Part shown: positions 44,801 through 55,612 of the stretch, piece after piece
How positions within the stretch are numbered: position 1 is the stretch's first letter
Layout: the number at the start of each line of letters is the position of its first letter
Assembly (NCBI RefSeq): GCF_016920785.2
Contig: NW_024609879.1
Location: 17,552,078-17,616,077 of the forward strand
Direction of reading: 5' to 3'
Length of the DNA: 64,000 nucleotides
Origin: Ixodes scapularis
Taxonomy: Eukaryota; Arthropoda; Arachnida; Ixodida; Ixodidae
Translations under genes and position numbers: made by a program
The notes under the pieces: model-generated
The model's input: the letters and a program-made list of their open reading frames with translations, nothing else
Databases searched by the model: none
What the model was told of the DNA's origin: nothing

Positions 44801-47800
44801 AAGGCACTAAGGTATCAATATCTGAGGATTTCTCAATCAGAGTTCGCGAAATTCGAAAGCATTTATGGAAAAGTGCGGCTAACGAGAAAGAAAACGGAGC
44901 AAAAGTTAAACTAGTTTATGATAAGCTGAATGTGGACGGTGTGCTGTTTGGATGGGATGAAGGGAAGGGTTCACGCTTCAAGATAAGCAAAACAGATAAA
45001 TGACGGTGTAGAAGTGCTTCTCGGTCATTGCGCTTGTTGAATGTCAATTGTAGAAGCGTCCTTAACAAGGCCACAGAGTTGGAAGGAATTCTGCTCTGTC
45101 ATGATCCTGATATCGCCGTTCTTACTGAGACTTGGTTAAATGCTACGATATATGACAGTGAATTTGTCCCTGCTGGCTACAGCGCACTCAGGAAAGACCG
45201 TGGTAGTAAGGGTGGTGGTGTGTGTATTCTTTTTAAGAACTTCCTAAATATAGTGAGCATGCCTGAAATACCTGATACCGAGTGTATTTTTTGCAAAGCG
45301 TACGATGGTAAATGTAAATACATTATTGGGGCAATTTATAGACCCCTGCATCTTCTACGGCTGTTCTTGATAATTTAGAAATGTATCTCGATACACATGT
45401 GAAGCCTGGTGATCGAGTTATTTTGGTAGGAGATTTCGATTTGCCAAACGTTGACTGGTCAAATTTTTCACTGAAACATCAAAATGATAACTTAGGCGAA
45501 GCAATGTTAGACATGGCCTTTAAATATGACTTACTGCAGGTCGTTGAGGATTTCACGAGAATACAAGGAAACTCTGCATCTATACTTGACCTTGTTTTTG
45601 TAAGCGGTACAATTTCGTCTAAATCTAGATGTGAAGTAATCCCTGGTATTTCTGATCACAAAGCAGTATTGTTAACCTTAGAAGATGTTTCTGTAAATAG
45701 AAAAACCAACTCGAAGTGTTATCCAAATTTTTCTCGTGCAGATGATGTCTCTATTATAGACATGCTTTCATTTAATTTAGACGATTTTGTAAGCAGTACT
45801 GGTGATGTAAATGATCTTTGGAATTTGTTTAAAGTTATTGTAAGCGAATGTATTGACCGTTTTGTGCTAGTAATTGTAAAGAAGCAGAACAAAAAGAACC
45901 CCTGGATTTCTAGAAAGGCCTTACAGTTAAAAAGACAACTGAAACGATTGAAAAAGAAAATGAAAACAAGCGCCGACTCGTGTGAACTGTCTGAAAAATT
46001 TCTTGATCTTTCTTTGGAACTTAAAACCCAAGTTACAGTTGATAAAAGTCGGTATTTCGGCGAATCTTTGCCAAACTTTATATCTACTTCACCGGAAAAA
46101 TTTTGGCGATTAATATCTCGACATTCTAGAGATTGTGATGTTTTCGAAATTGGTGGTAGCTTAACCCATGACGAAAAAATAATTTCAAACGCATTTAATA
46201 AACATTTTAAATCGGTGTTTACTCAAGACGATGATGTGTTACCAAATTTTGACGCTGACTATCCGCCTATGCCTGATATTGTAATTAGTGAATGTGGTAT
46301 ATTGAATATGCTTTTGAAATTGGATGTAAAAAAATCCCCTGGGCCTGATGGTATCCCCAATGCATTTTTATCCAGGTATGCTGAATGGGTCTCAAAATAT
46401 TTGTTTGTTTTGTTTTCACGATCGCTGTCCGAAGGTCAGGTTCCAGACGACTGGAGAACTGCCAGAGTCAAACCACTTCATAAGAACGGAAACAAGCGCT
46501 GCATTCAAAATTACCGTCCAATTTCATTGACTTCAACTACTTGTAAACTTCTTGAACATATAATATATAATCATTTATCAAAATTCCTAGACGAACACAA
46601 CATCTTGACTAAAAATCAGCATGGATTTCGCAAAGGTTTTTCAACATGTACTCAATTAATTGAAACTGTTCACGATTTCTCGTGGGCAATAAACAATAGA
46701 AAACAAATTGATGCTATTTTTATGGATTTTTCGAAGGCATTCGATAAGGTCTCGCACAAAAAGTTACTATACAAATTGGAAAAAATATGTAAGAACACAC
46801 AGTTAGTTATATGGATTTCAGCATACCTTTCAAATCGTCGACAATTTGTAGTTTATGGTGAATATTGCTCTGAACAACTTTCGGTTGACTCTGGCGTTCC
46901 CCAGGGCTCTGTGCTCGGACCTCTCCTTTTCTTGCTGTTTATTAATGATATAGTAGAAGATGTTCCGGTAAAAATCAGGTTATACGCTGATGATTGTATA
47001 ATTTACTCAGAAATAGCTAGTACTTCCGATCAGCTTTTGTTGAATAGAGCTTTTCAAAAAATCACGGAATGGTGTACGCAGTGGCAAATGACTGTTAACT
47101 TTGAAAAAACTGTTTTTATGAGAATTACAATAAAATAAATCCTTTAAAATTTGTTTACAATACTAATAATATTCTTCTATCAGAAGTAACACAATATAAA
47201 TACCTTGGATTATGGATCACTCATAATCTTACTTGGACAAAACAGCGTGACTACGTAACTTCAAGTGCTCTTCGAAAGTTATTCTTTCTTAGAAGGACTC
47301 TAAGACATTCTACCCCTTCCTTGCGTCTTTTAACATATAAAGCCATAGTCTTGCCAACATTAGATTACGCGGCTATCATTTGGGATCCCTTCACCAAACT
47401 AAACATTAACAAGCTGGATCGTGTGCAGAAAAAGGCAGTTCGCTACATTTACAATAGCTTTGGACGAACCTCTATAACCGAACTTTTAACCAGAGCTAAC
47501 TTAAAGTCATTATCTCTCAGAAATCAGCATTCTCGACTAAAATTTTTGTATCAATTAATAAATGGACATTATAGGATAGATCTGTCTCACTTAATAAACT
47601 TCTCATCAGGCTACGCTACTCGTCAGAGGCATGCGCTAACAATAACTCCTTTTCAATCGCACAATAATTGCTTCAAGTACTCTTTTTTTCCGCGAACGGT
47701 AACTGATTGGAATAGCCTTTCTGAAAGTGTCGTTATGCAGCCATCATTATCTTTATTTGAATCCCTTCTAAATTAGTTTTGTCCCTCTGAAAAATATTTG

Positions 47801-50800
47801 TTTGTTTGTTTCTGCGACTTGTTTGCTATTTTGTATGCCTGCATGTCTTGTCAATCAAGTGTATACCCACCTGCTAAAATCCTTTCAGGGGTTGCAGTAT
47901 CAATAAATAAATAAATAAATAAATTTAGTAACCACGAAAATTGTTCGTTCATAAAAAGATTAAAAATCCCTGTCTATTACAGACCTGAGTTGGAGCAGCA
48001 GTGCAATTATATAAAATAAGAGGTGAAAAGAAAGCATCCTGTGCTCTGCAAATAAATATAAATTGTAATTTTTTATGTAATCCATTATTAATTGTTGGTT
48101 TGGGCTTGATAATATTCCTACACGATATGGGTACATCTGCTTCGAAGGCGTCATTTCAGTAGACAGTTTAGTTATTAACGGCAACAAAGTTACGGTCGAA
48201 ATCAGGTGAAGATGCTCGCTGTGTTGGCGGTTCACTCATGCCCATCCCACACAACCCACTACACTTATAAAGGAGAGTTTGGGGACTGCTGCATTTTAAC
48301 GTCGCTCCACAGAAACCACTGCGAAGCAAAGCCGATGCCGTGACGTTGTTGAGACTCAACCTGAGGCAGCCGAAGAAGCAGACAGCTTACGCCTGCATCA
48401 AACTTTTCGATGGCAATAATATCGCTGGATTTTCAGGCCGTTCCGCAGACCCTATTGCGAATAAATGTGGACGCTGTTACGAATTAGCGAGGTATGCTTG
48501 GGTAGGTGTGAAACCGCGCTAAAGAGCAGAATAATTGCTGCAAGATGCTGGAGTCGTAGAAAATCTGCCTGACAGCCATGTTGGAGATATTCGTTTGCAT
48601 GAATAAGATTGGTTCGCGCAGGTCGTGACGTAAGGAAACGATGGGACGCAATTGGTGGCGGAGGAATACAAGATTCCCTTTGAGGGGCATTTGCCACTAT
48701 CTTCTTGACCCGTAACCGACTATATTTATTAATGGTTTTGTGGTTCTACTATGAGGTCATGAATTCAAATTTAACTGTGCGGAAGAAACAAACTCTGAAG
48801 ACAGAGAGGGGTATATGTTAAAGGGGTTTTAGGAGCAAGTGTCTTGTTTCAGGGACTGCTTTATGTGTGGTCACATGAAAACCACTTTTTTTTTTTTGCC
48901 CCTTGCTGCAAGAGGACTTTTTATAACAACAGTGTGCACAGTTGCTGCATGTCAAGAAAGGTGTTGCGGTTTTTGTGTGTGCTTTACACAGGTTTGTAAG
49001 AACATGCTAAATTATTCAGCCTTTCTTACTGTCAAAAGCCATGTTTGTGCAAGAAAGTTTAGATTCATTTTCACGGTACGTCTTTAAGTCATTTATCTGA
49101 AAGGTCGTTCAATGCTGTCCCATGTTCGGGGTTTCGACGTGAACACCATTCGAGTTACACGAAAACATTCTTTGATATCCACAGCATGGCTGACACATAT
49201 TGCCTTGTTGGCTTTCGTTTCCAGGTGGAGTTGCGGTCAGTTTCTGGAAGGTCCTTGTCAATTTCCTCCAAAACGACGAAGTGGTGGTTCGGGATAATGC
49301 TGTGTCTGTTGTGTACAACCTCCTCGCAGCTCTGAGTGAGTGGCTGAAGTTGCATGACTTAGCAATATGTGATATGACTCGGCGACATTCGTGTGGTCAC
49401 TGATGTGCGACACAACTAAGCAACGCCTGACATGCCTCTATAGTGTCTGCGTCAGCAATGTTTTGATAAACGACTCAGCAATATCTACTGAACCATGTTA
49501 CAGCATGCACCTGCAAACATTGGTCATCCTGGTCTTTGTAAAAAGCCCAGTAATACATGAAACAAACCTCGTAGGTCAAAAATAAACGTTGCACTTGGAC
49601 ACGCTCTCGTCGTATTGCGCAAGGCGTACTTGAAAAAGTCTTAAGGATGTCAAAAATCTTTCAATGCTGCCTTTGCAGGTGATCCAAAGTTTCCACCATC
49701 TTTGTTTTCTCGCCGGACCCTGCTGGACGTGACGCTTCGTTCATTTGTGCGTCTAAGCAATGTAGAGGTTGTGGTTCCCTGCTTGGTCGACTGAATGCTG
49801 ACGTGCCAAGACGTTTGTCATGAAGCGGAGATATTATTTCTTCCCTTTACTCTCTTTTTTTTTTTGTTCCAGTCGTGGTCACGCCGTGATTACAGCATTG
49901 ATGGCAGGACATTCTTAATCGTCATTTGAGACCGGGGAACTGGTGTCTCATATTATCAGTACCAACGTGCTTGCGTTTGAGTAAATGATAAAGAGCAACG
50001 AGGCTTTCTACCGTAACGACTGGTTTAGAGCTGTCCAGGATGACAGCTTGAAGGTGTTCCAGTTGTCGGTGCTTTTATGATCAAAGCTACCGATATTTAA
50101 TTTTTTTAAATAAATGTTGCCTGTACAGTAGCACTCATCTGTAGCAAGGCCGGTTTTCTCAGAAAAATGTTCAATATATTAATACTTCCAATACCTGTGC
50201 TAGCAGTATTACGAGAATTCTCCAGCTTTGCTTCATTATATCAGTATTTGCTACTGATTGTAGTAAAAAGTGTAGTGCAGGGATCTCAAACATGTGGCCT
50301 ACGACTCGCTGGGAAGTGGCCCGCAAGTAACCGGCTGAGAGCCTTTGTTCTCATGTCTCGAGCGCAAGAAATGGCCTTTGCCATAATAATCCCATGTCAC
50401 CGATTCGTTTCCACTCGAAACTTAGCTCTACTGCTACAATGCTACAACATATTCACATAGTTTATACTGTTCATTTGTTGTGTGTTTACTTTTAGCTTTG
50501 TCAACTCGGCTATACAAACTCTTGCTCAGAAGGAACAACTGCCGAAAACAAAGCTATGAGCTCGGAATTCTCACCTTAAAAACTAGCACCTTTAAAATAC
50601 AAGTATTTGATCAGAGTGCTGCTATAGAAATGGCCAGGAAACAAGAACTGTTGTATGAATAAATTTGTTTAGACATGCTGTGTTTAATTCTCAAGTGATC
50701 TAATCAACAGGAACTACATTGGGCTTGCACTTTTGTTCTATAAAAAAAAAAATTTACAGCACGGTGGCGAGCCGGTGTCATTCTAATCCTTAGGTATCGC

Positions 50801-51606
50801 ATCAGGTAAGGGCCCAAGTAGTCCTATGAACAAATCAAACCTAAAGATGTCGCAGGCAGAGAGCGTAAGGTACCTTCTCTATAAAATCTTTTTCCCCCCA
50901 CCTGACGTTGGCCCTCGACCTTTTGTGGGTGGGATATCACTGGCACCCACACTCATATTAGTTTCAGACCCCTTTTCAGTGGCTTTCTAAAATTTGTACC
51001 CAATCGAATATACGGTTCATTTATCTCCATATTTTTACTACGTACTTCCTCTTCAGAGACCATGAAAACGTGAAGCAAATGCCCCATTAGGCTTCTGTAT
51101 TTCATTTGTAATAAAAAATTGGTGATTGTATAATTGTTGCAGAGCGATGACCAGCCATTTGAAAAGGGAGAGCTGAACACTTACGCTGAAGAAGTGACGC
51201 TGAGTGAGCTGTGTAGCGGAGTGCTGAAAGTTTCGGCTACCAAAGTGCTGCCCGGAACTACTTTTGCCCGCCAAGATTTTCTTACCTGCCACCCGACCTC
51301 GAAAATTCGGCATCGCCACCCGGCGTAACTCTAGAAGACATCTACAGGTGCTGCGTTCAGCAGTTTAGCAATCAAGCGAATGAGGTGTTCAGCAGCAAGA
51401 CTACGCTTTTGCTGAACTGGCACATGGATCCGCCACTGATCCGTGTTTATCAGCACGTCTCCGTTACGGCGGCGCTGAGGGACTGTGTTGATAAAATTAT
51501 TGTTGCTGAAGTTTCGAGTTTAGCGAGCGGCGTGCAGGCAAAGCTGAAGCCGTGGTTACGGCTGACGACCTTCCTCGCAAAGATTGTGGAGAAATTGCGA
51601 CTATAG
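29826..51606 (+). CDS. 3' exons of a HEAT/ARM-like host gene (possibly THADA-like)
   Basis: Four exons share compatible phases: 29826-29988 (TTTCAG/GTGAGT), 49225-49335 (TTTCCAG/GTGAGT), 49679-49767 (TTGCAG/GTTGTG, a weak donor) and 51143-51606, ending in TAG. The product reads ...WTLELLNCSEPTQD..., SFWKVLVNFLQ, NDEVVVRDNAVSVVYNLL, SRRTLLDVTLRSFVRLSNV, NTYAEEVTLSELCSGVL. These are amphipathic helix pairs with a VRD turn, as in HEAT/ARM repeats. A THADA-like identity is only a guess. The last exon has a one-base lesion near 51251 (CTGCCCGG), after which the frame continues for about 116 residues to the stop. The first intron is 19.2 kb and holds the monomer array and CR1-like LINE in sense orientation. 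AATAAA at 51943-51948 is a candidate poly(A) signal. Confidence 0.6.
30260..30850. mobile_element. 591-bp pogo/Tigger-like MITE (Tc1/mariner)
   Basis: The left end CAGTCAAACCTGTTTATAAC and the right end (complement CAGTGAAACCTGTTTAGAAC) are inverted repeats of over 20 bp. They are bordered by TA at 30258-30259 and 30851-30852, the Tc1/mariner duplication. TTCGATATAGC motifs recur just inside both ends. No transposase ORF. Confidence 0.82.
31069..44144 (+). repeat. Tandem array of 44 units of a 297-bp monomer leading into the LINE
   Basis: The phrase CTTGGCGGCAGCAC recurs every 297 bp from 31076. There are 22 units to about 37308, then 8, 10 and 4 more, plus a partial last unit. Three units (near 37400, 39757 and 42708) share an identical 19-bp deletion, and one base is lost in the last full unit. 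Each monomer holds TGACGTCC closely followed by CACGTG (CRE-like and E-box) and a pyrimidine-rich TTTTGTTTCCTGGTACAG. The unit length equals 99 codons, so one frame runs across units (up to 452 residues) unless a variant has TAAGGCTG instead of TATGGCTG. The last unit passes without a gap into the 5' end of the LINE. This is the arrangement of promoter monomers in the 5' UTR of mouse L1 and some other LINEs. Confidence 0.93.
44017..45003 (+). CDS. LINE ORF1 with 2A-like peptide, coiled coil and nucleic-acid-binding domain
   Basis: This 328-residue frame starts at an ATG in the last monomer. Residues 1-42 are monomer-encoded (MTSHHVVRLKATRAPATP...), so the array contributes the N-terminus. Residues 89-97 are GDVEANPGP (44281-44307), preceded by a hydrophobic stretch (RLINFATSVISWPRNLLVC): a complete 2A-like D-V-E-x-N-P-G-P motif. 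In known 2A peptides the ribosome skips the bond between the last Gly and Pro, here G96/P97. Residues ~115-190 are a heptad-patterned coiled coil (NKKMTALTERIDGLERQV). Residues ~190-310 form an L1-ORF1-like region (NNLIIYGIDES, RCHRLGRK, RPTILKFIDY). It ends at TGA, and ORF2 continues in the same frame. Confidence 0.88.
   Translation: MTSHHVVRLKATRAPATPDSLSGLGGSTTGSMLSNPFCFLVQVSEYLPCGGYRSDNRFLVLLPCQPTVKRLINFATSVISWPRNLLVCGDVEANPGPTDRELLFELLAGQSKMNDTVLNVLASQNEINKKMTALTERIDGLERQVTGLNAVTKQIKDIEAGVSGFDAQLSSLHAKVDDLENRSRRNNLIIYGIDESNTETVEDLEEKVKNEVFLQKPGITITGIERCHRLGRKVENKPRPTILKFIDYREKLAILRSSYKLKGTKVSISEDFSIRVREIRKHLWKSAANEKENGAKVKLVYDKLNVDGVLFGWDEGKGSRFKISKTDK
45004..47138 (+). pseudogene. LINE ORF2: endonuclease and reverse transcriptase, frameshifted
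   Basis: The frame directly after the ORF1 UGA reads RCRSASRSLRLLNVNCRSVL, then LTETWL: the start of an APE endonuclease, with no Met until ~80 residues in. A one-base loss in a C run near 45345 shifts the frame, which resumes from 45381 with VILVGDFDLPNVDW, LDLVFVS and ISDHKAV. The reverse transcriptase shows NYRPISLTSTTCKLLEHI, FMDFSKAFDKVSH, SGVPQGSVLGPLLFLLFIND and catalytic YADD (47 kb). The GDFN of active enzymes is GDFD here. The frame ends at 47138 through a second indel. Confidence 0.88.
47139..47776 (+). pseudogene. C-terminal domain of LINE ORF2
   Basis: After the second frameshift the protein resumes with YKYLGLWIT, then LLTYKAIVLPTLDYAAIIWDP and KLDRVQKKAVRYI, the usual post-RT region of CR1/Jockey-type LINEs. 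It ends ...TDWNSLSESVV...SLFESLLN and stop. This is the end of the same polypeptide as the preceding entry and is separated from it only by the lesion. Confidence 0.88.
47924..49224 (+). other. Remainder of the long intron, no firm feature
   Basis: A 60-residue plus-strand frame at 48340-48522, ending near a GTATGC, has no recognisable domain and no convincing acceptor. No transposon termini seen. Confidence 0.35.
49768..51142 (+). other. Last intron of the HEAT-like gene
   Basis: Spacer between the exons ending at 49767 and starting at 51143. Short frames only; nothing recognised. Confidence 0.4.
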
Positions 51607-51948
51607 ATGCGGCCTTCTGAGATCCAACTCTGATGTTAGGCAAATTAATTTTAACTTTTCAGTTTACGAAGAGACTTGACCTTTTGTAGAATCTTGCATT
51701 TAAAAACTCTGCTTTTTAAATGTTGCCAACGTTTTATAGGGCTTTAGTATTTGAACATACATTGTAGTAACTGTTATAAAGTGAGCAATGTGGTCACTCG
51801 TTTTACCGTTTTACTGACAATCGGCTACGAGACCAATTTCAGTCCCTGCCGTTTGAAGCAAGATATTGATTAACGGTAATAGCCTAAAATCATAAATAGT
51901 TTTTCCTTTGCATATATCAAGAATATGCTTTCAGTCTTCTACAATAAA

Positions 51949-54110
51949 CTGCCACTGAATTGTATCACCTGATGTCACCGCTTTCTGCGTGAAGGAATTG
52001 TGTTATGCACCAACTTTAAAGAACCTCCAGCTCGATGGCACTAACAACAGAAGTGTCTTCCTCCAAAAGTGCCTTGGCGTTCTTCAGAAATTCTCATTCA
52101 TACAAAAATTTTGACGGCAAAATGACATGCGCTATAGAGAACTCTGCAAACTGCGGAGCAAACATTTTTATTTTCTCAGAAACATGAACAAACGGTTTGG
52201 TTTCTTACAAGACAGCTCTCTTTATTGCATAGCAACAATATGCACGACCAATGTGGCACACTGCTGTTTACAAGAGCACGACAAACGCGTTGTAGGTTGC
52301 TGGGAGCCAAAATCATTATCAGCCCCTCATCCAACGGCAGAGCACACAGGGAACCAAGAAGAAAAAAAAATAATAAGACAGGATCACAAATTACATACTA
52401 TTTACAAATAACCCCTCTTATATGTTTGTACCTTTGGCAGTTTGTTGCAAATGAATCGTAGGCTGTACAATATCTTATCAATTTCTTCTTCAGTCCTTTT
52501 TTTCTTCTTAATTATGCATTGAGGTTGTTAGAGGGTTTCGGTGTTCTGCATTATTTGCCTCCTGCCGACAGCACACTACAGGCTTATCCGCCAGTACGCT
52601 GACGAGATTAGGAGTCGTGTCTTTCTGTTATGAGATGAAACTGTGATATCTGTTATGCTAGTTGTGCAGCATGGTTAAACTACCAGATATCACAAGTCTG
52701 TAAGCCCAAAATGGCAGCACATTTCTGCGCTCTGAGATATCACGTGGGGACTCTATGCGTGTTCCACAAATTGGATGACGCTACAAGCAACTAATGAGTT
52801 GCGCATCATTTGCATCCAAAGCAACCACAAAAAAAGGTTTGAATATTTCTATTTTTTTACATTACAATAACATTTTTTTACACATTTAGTATTACTAGGT
52901 GGCTCTCAAACATATAAATTTTTAAAAATTATCTAAAGCTTGAATTACGGAATGTCCGTGTGTAAACTGACCAGACCGAAATGGAAACATCTCTTGTGTT
53001 GCCATTTTACCTCGACTGTTCTAGTCATTGATATAGGCTTCAATTCTCAAATCAGAATCCAAGATTATTTCACATTTGATTCCTAGTACATTTGAATTGG
53101 AAACTCGTCTGCAAAAAAAGTAGTAGTTTGAACAAGTCGTAAAAGTCACGGCTTTTGGTCAAAGTTGCGTGTCATAGTTTGCCCTCTGAGAGTTTATATT
53201 TGTGATAATCTTCTTTACATCCATATAACAATAATATACAGGTAACCACGCATGAGGATATGAAAGAGAAAATTCCAAGAAGATTGCGTTTAAACACGTT
53301 ACTAGAGTATGAATCACGGCAGTAGGAATTCATTACAAGAAATTATGAAGTGGCACAGAAATATTCATCAGCTGCGTTATGAAAATTTTATTGATTGCAT
53401 AATTAAGGTACATAATATGTGTATGAGTGCATGTAGAGTTGGAAACAAAAACGTGCTGTGCTCTGTTTCACCTTAACGTGAGAACAATACGTTGGGCTAC
53501 AAATATAATTCAAACAGTTGCTTTCGCTCCATTCAGCCTTCTGCGTATAACGCACTTTACGAAGCTGCATCCTCGCACGTGTACGTCGCTGTGTCCTTCT
53601 GTCGGTGCAAAAAGAATTGTGGGGACAATAAAACAGCAAAATAGCTGTACACATTGAATGAGAAAGGGCATTTGAAGCCTAACATCACGTCGATGCAAAT
53701 AATATGGAGACGCCCGAGAATGCTACTGGGTATACGGTAAGCATAAAGTGCCCCATAACTGCACTGGTCGTAGAAAAGGTGTCGCACCCCGGTAGGCAAA
53801 GGGGGTTACGTGCGTAGCTCCCTTCGCATTTGCTGATCTGCAACCTATGTCGATGCTGTAAAAAGAATGCCACCTTAGAAAGCTGCTCCATCGAAACGAC
53901 GCACTTGACGTGTTATCCGAAAGGATGGCTAGTACAAAGATTGTCGGCGTTATTGAATGTCTTCGTCACTGATGGACCTTGCGTCAACATTGTACATGAG
54001 TCCGCGGCATGCCACAGCACGGCATGCGTTCCGTAGCTTGGCATCTTCCTTATGAACCTCCACATAGGTTGGCACGTTAATACCCCGTTGGCCAGCCATA
54101 CAGATACTAG
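51949..54110. other. Intergenic region between the convergent host genes
   Basis: It runs from the candidate poly(A) signal of the plus-strand gene to the I-clade LINE fragment. Open frames of 60-90 residues on both strands have no recognisable domain. No RNA gene seen. Confidence 0.4.
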
Positions 54111-54119
54111 GTTTTATAT

Positions 54120-55590
54120 GGCAACAGGACGGCAAAAGCACGCAGTGAACCGCAAAAACGGTAAAACAACTCAATCAGATCTACAACATGATAGCGCGTA
54201 TCACGCGCTACGATCGCGGAATGAACGAGCACGATCTGAGGAAAATAGTTGAAGCGACGGCGTTCTCCAGAATCATGTACTCTTATCCATACACACAACT
54301 AACCCAAATGCAAAAGAGGAAGATTAAAGCAGTGCTACGGATATGTCACCGTCTAGAACTACGAACGCCCAAGAACGCATCAACTGCGCTAGTGAACGCC
54401 ACAGCTATTCACAACACCTTTGAGGAAAAATCCGAAATGCAACAAGAAGCGCTGAGACACAGGGTGACCACATCCCAACAGGGGCGGAAACTCTTGAGCA
54501 GTCTTGGATACTCAACTGAGCGACCCCCAGAGATCCCCACCCCGCCACCACCATGGGAGTCCATCCCATATCTTACAGCGCACCCCATCCCCAAACATAT
54601 GCACCCAGAAGACTCGGAAAGAAGAAAGAGCAGAGCGACACATTTAAAGGACCCTGGTTATGACATCTACTACACGGACGCAAGATTCACAAACAGCAAT
54701 GCCCCCACCGCATCGATGGGTTCCAAAGGTCACGTCGCCAGGCGTCATGCCAACGTCCCATCGGTGACAGCAGCCGAAGTAAAGGCGATCGCCGAAGCCG
54801 CAACCCTCCACTCCCACACAACGAAGGAGCTCATGATTAGAACGGACAGCCAGGACGCGCTCAGGGCTTACGCTAAAAACAACCTGACACATATTAGGAC
54901 TCCTCACCACTTGCGCATCTACCTCGAGTGGGTACCAGGCCACCAGGCAATCGAAGGGAAGAAAGGGTGCACGCCCTGTTTCGAGATAACACAGAACCGA
55001 GCGTACCGATTGCTTGGCCGGAGGCCTAGGACCCAAGAGTGGACAGAGCGGAACAGAGGAAAAAACAAAGGACCTTCCTCAAGGATGTGATACAGGAGCA
55101 ACGCAAATTCCCCACTCCACTACACGGTACATCCCGCAGACAAGTCATGTTCATACGGCAAGCACAAACAAACTCACTCCCGTGCGACATGACGCTACAC
55201 TACATACACAACCTCGGAGGACTGCCCAGATGTCAAGTCTGCGGAGCACAACTTCCCGATAACAGGCATACATACTGGGAGTGCCCGAGGGCACAGAACT
55301 CGCCATAGATTCTTATAACTCAGCTACCACTCCATTCACATCCCCCACACGTGGTAGAGCTGGGCAGCTCCGCCACGGTACCTGCAAGCTACCTTATGGC
55401 AAGAACTGCAGAACCATGTCAAACATGTCATCGGATTAACACCATGTAACAACAACGAATATGCGAGCTAAGACGTACACTTCTCGTAACCTGACTACAA
55501 ACATTATATAGAAGTGGTAAAACCAAAAAACGTGGCTCGGACAATGAGCTGCTGTAAATAAAGTACGTCCCTTCCTTCCTTCCTTCCTAA
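54120..55590 (+). mobile_element. 5'-truncated I-clade LINE 3' end with RNase H, (TTCC)n tail
   Basis: The frame 54188-55090 gives the region after the reverse transcriptase (RKIVEATAFSRIMYSYPY, KRKIKAVLRICHRLELRTPK), then an RNase H domain: YYTDARFT (Asp), AAEVKAIAEA (Glu), IRTDSQDALRAY (Asp) and LEWVPGHQAIEG. After a frameshift, 55039-55308 supplies the terminal zinc-binding part (CQVCGAQLPDNRHTYWEC). The element ends with AATAAAGTACG and a short TTCC repeat (55571-55588). RNase H after RT marks I/R1-related LINEs. It is a dead fragment, antisense to the PLD3-like gene and ending about 22 bp beyond its stop codon. Confidence 0.85.
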
Positions 55591-55612
55591 CGTGGTTTGC
55601 TGGTACCGAGCG

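Larger units (their letters stand above)
44145..47923 (+). mobile_element. CR1/L2-like non-LTR retrotransposon with 2A-like motif
   Basis: The body begins where the last monomer diverges (after GGTACAGGT) and ends in an (AATA)n tail at 47903-47923. It contains ORF1 with a 2A-like motif, a coiled coil and an RRM-like region; then, in the same frame after a UGA, ORF2 with APE endonuclease, reverse transcriptase and a C-terminal domain. Frameshifts near 45345 and 47135 break ORF2. A 5-bp TTTAG occurs beside both ends (31065-31069 and 47924-47928), but this is too short to prove a duplication. Confidence 0.9.

Noticed and set aside
31065..47928. TTTAG target-site duplication of the array-LINE unit
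   Set aside because: Five bases at both ends can occur by chance, and CR1-like LINEs often leave no clear duplication.
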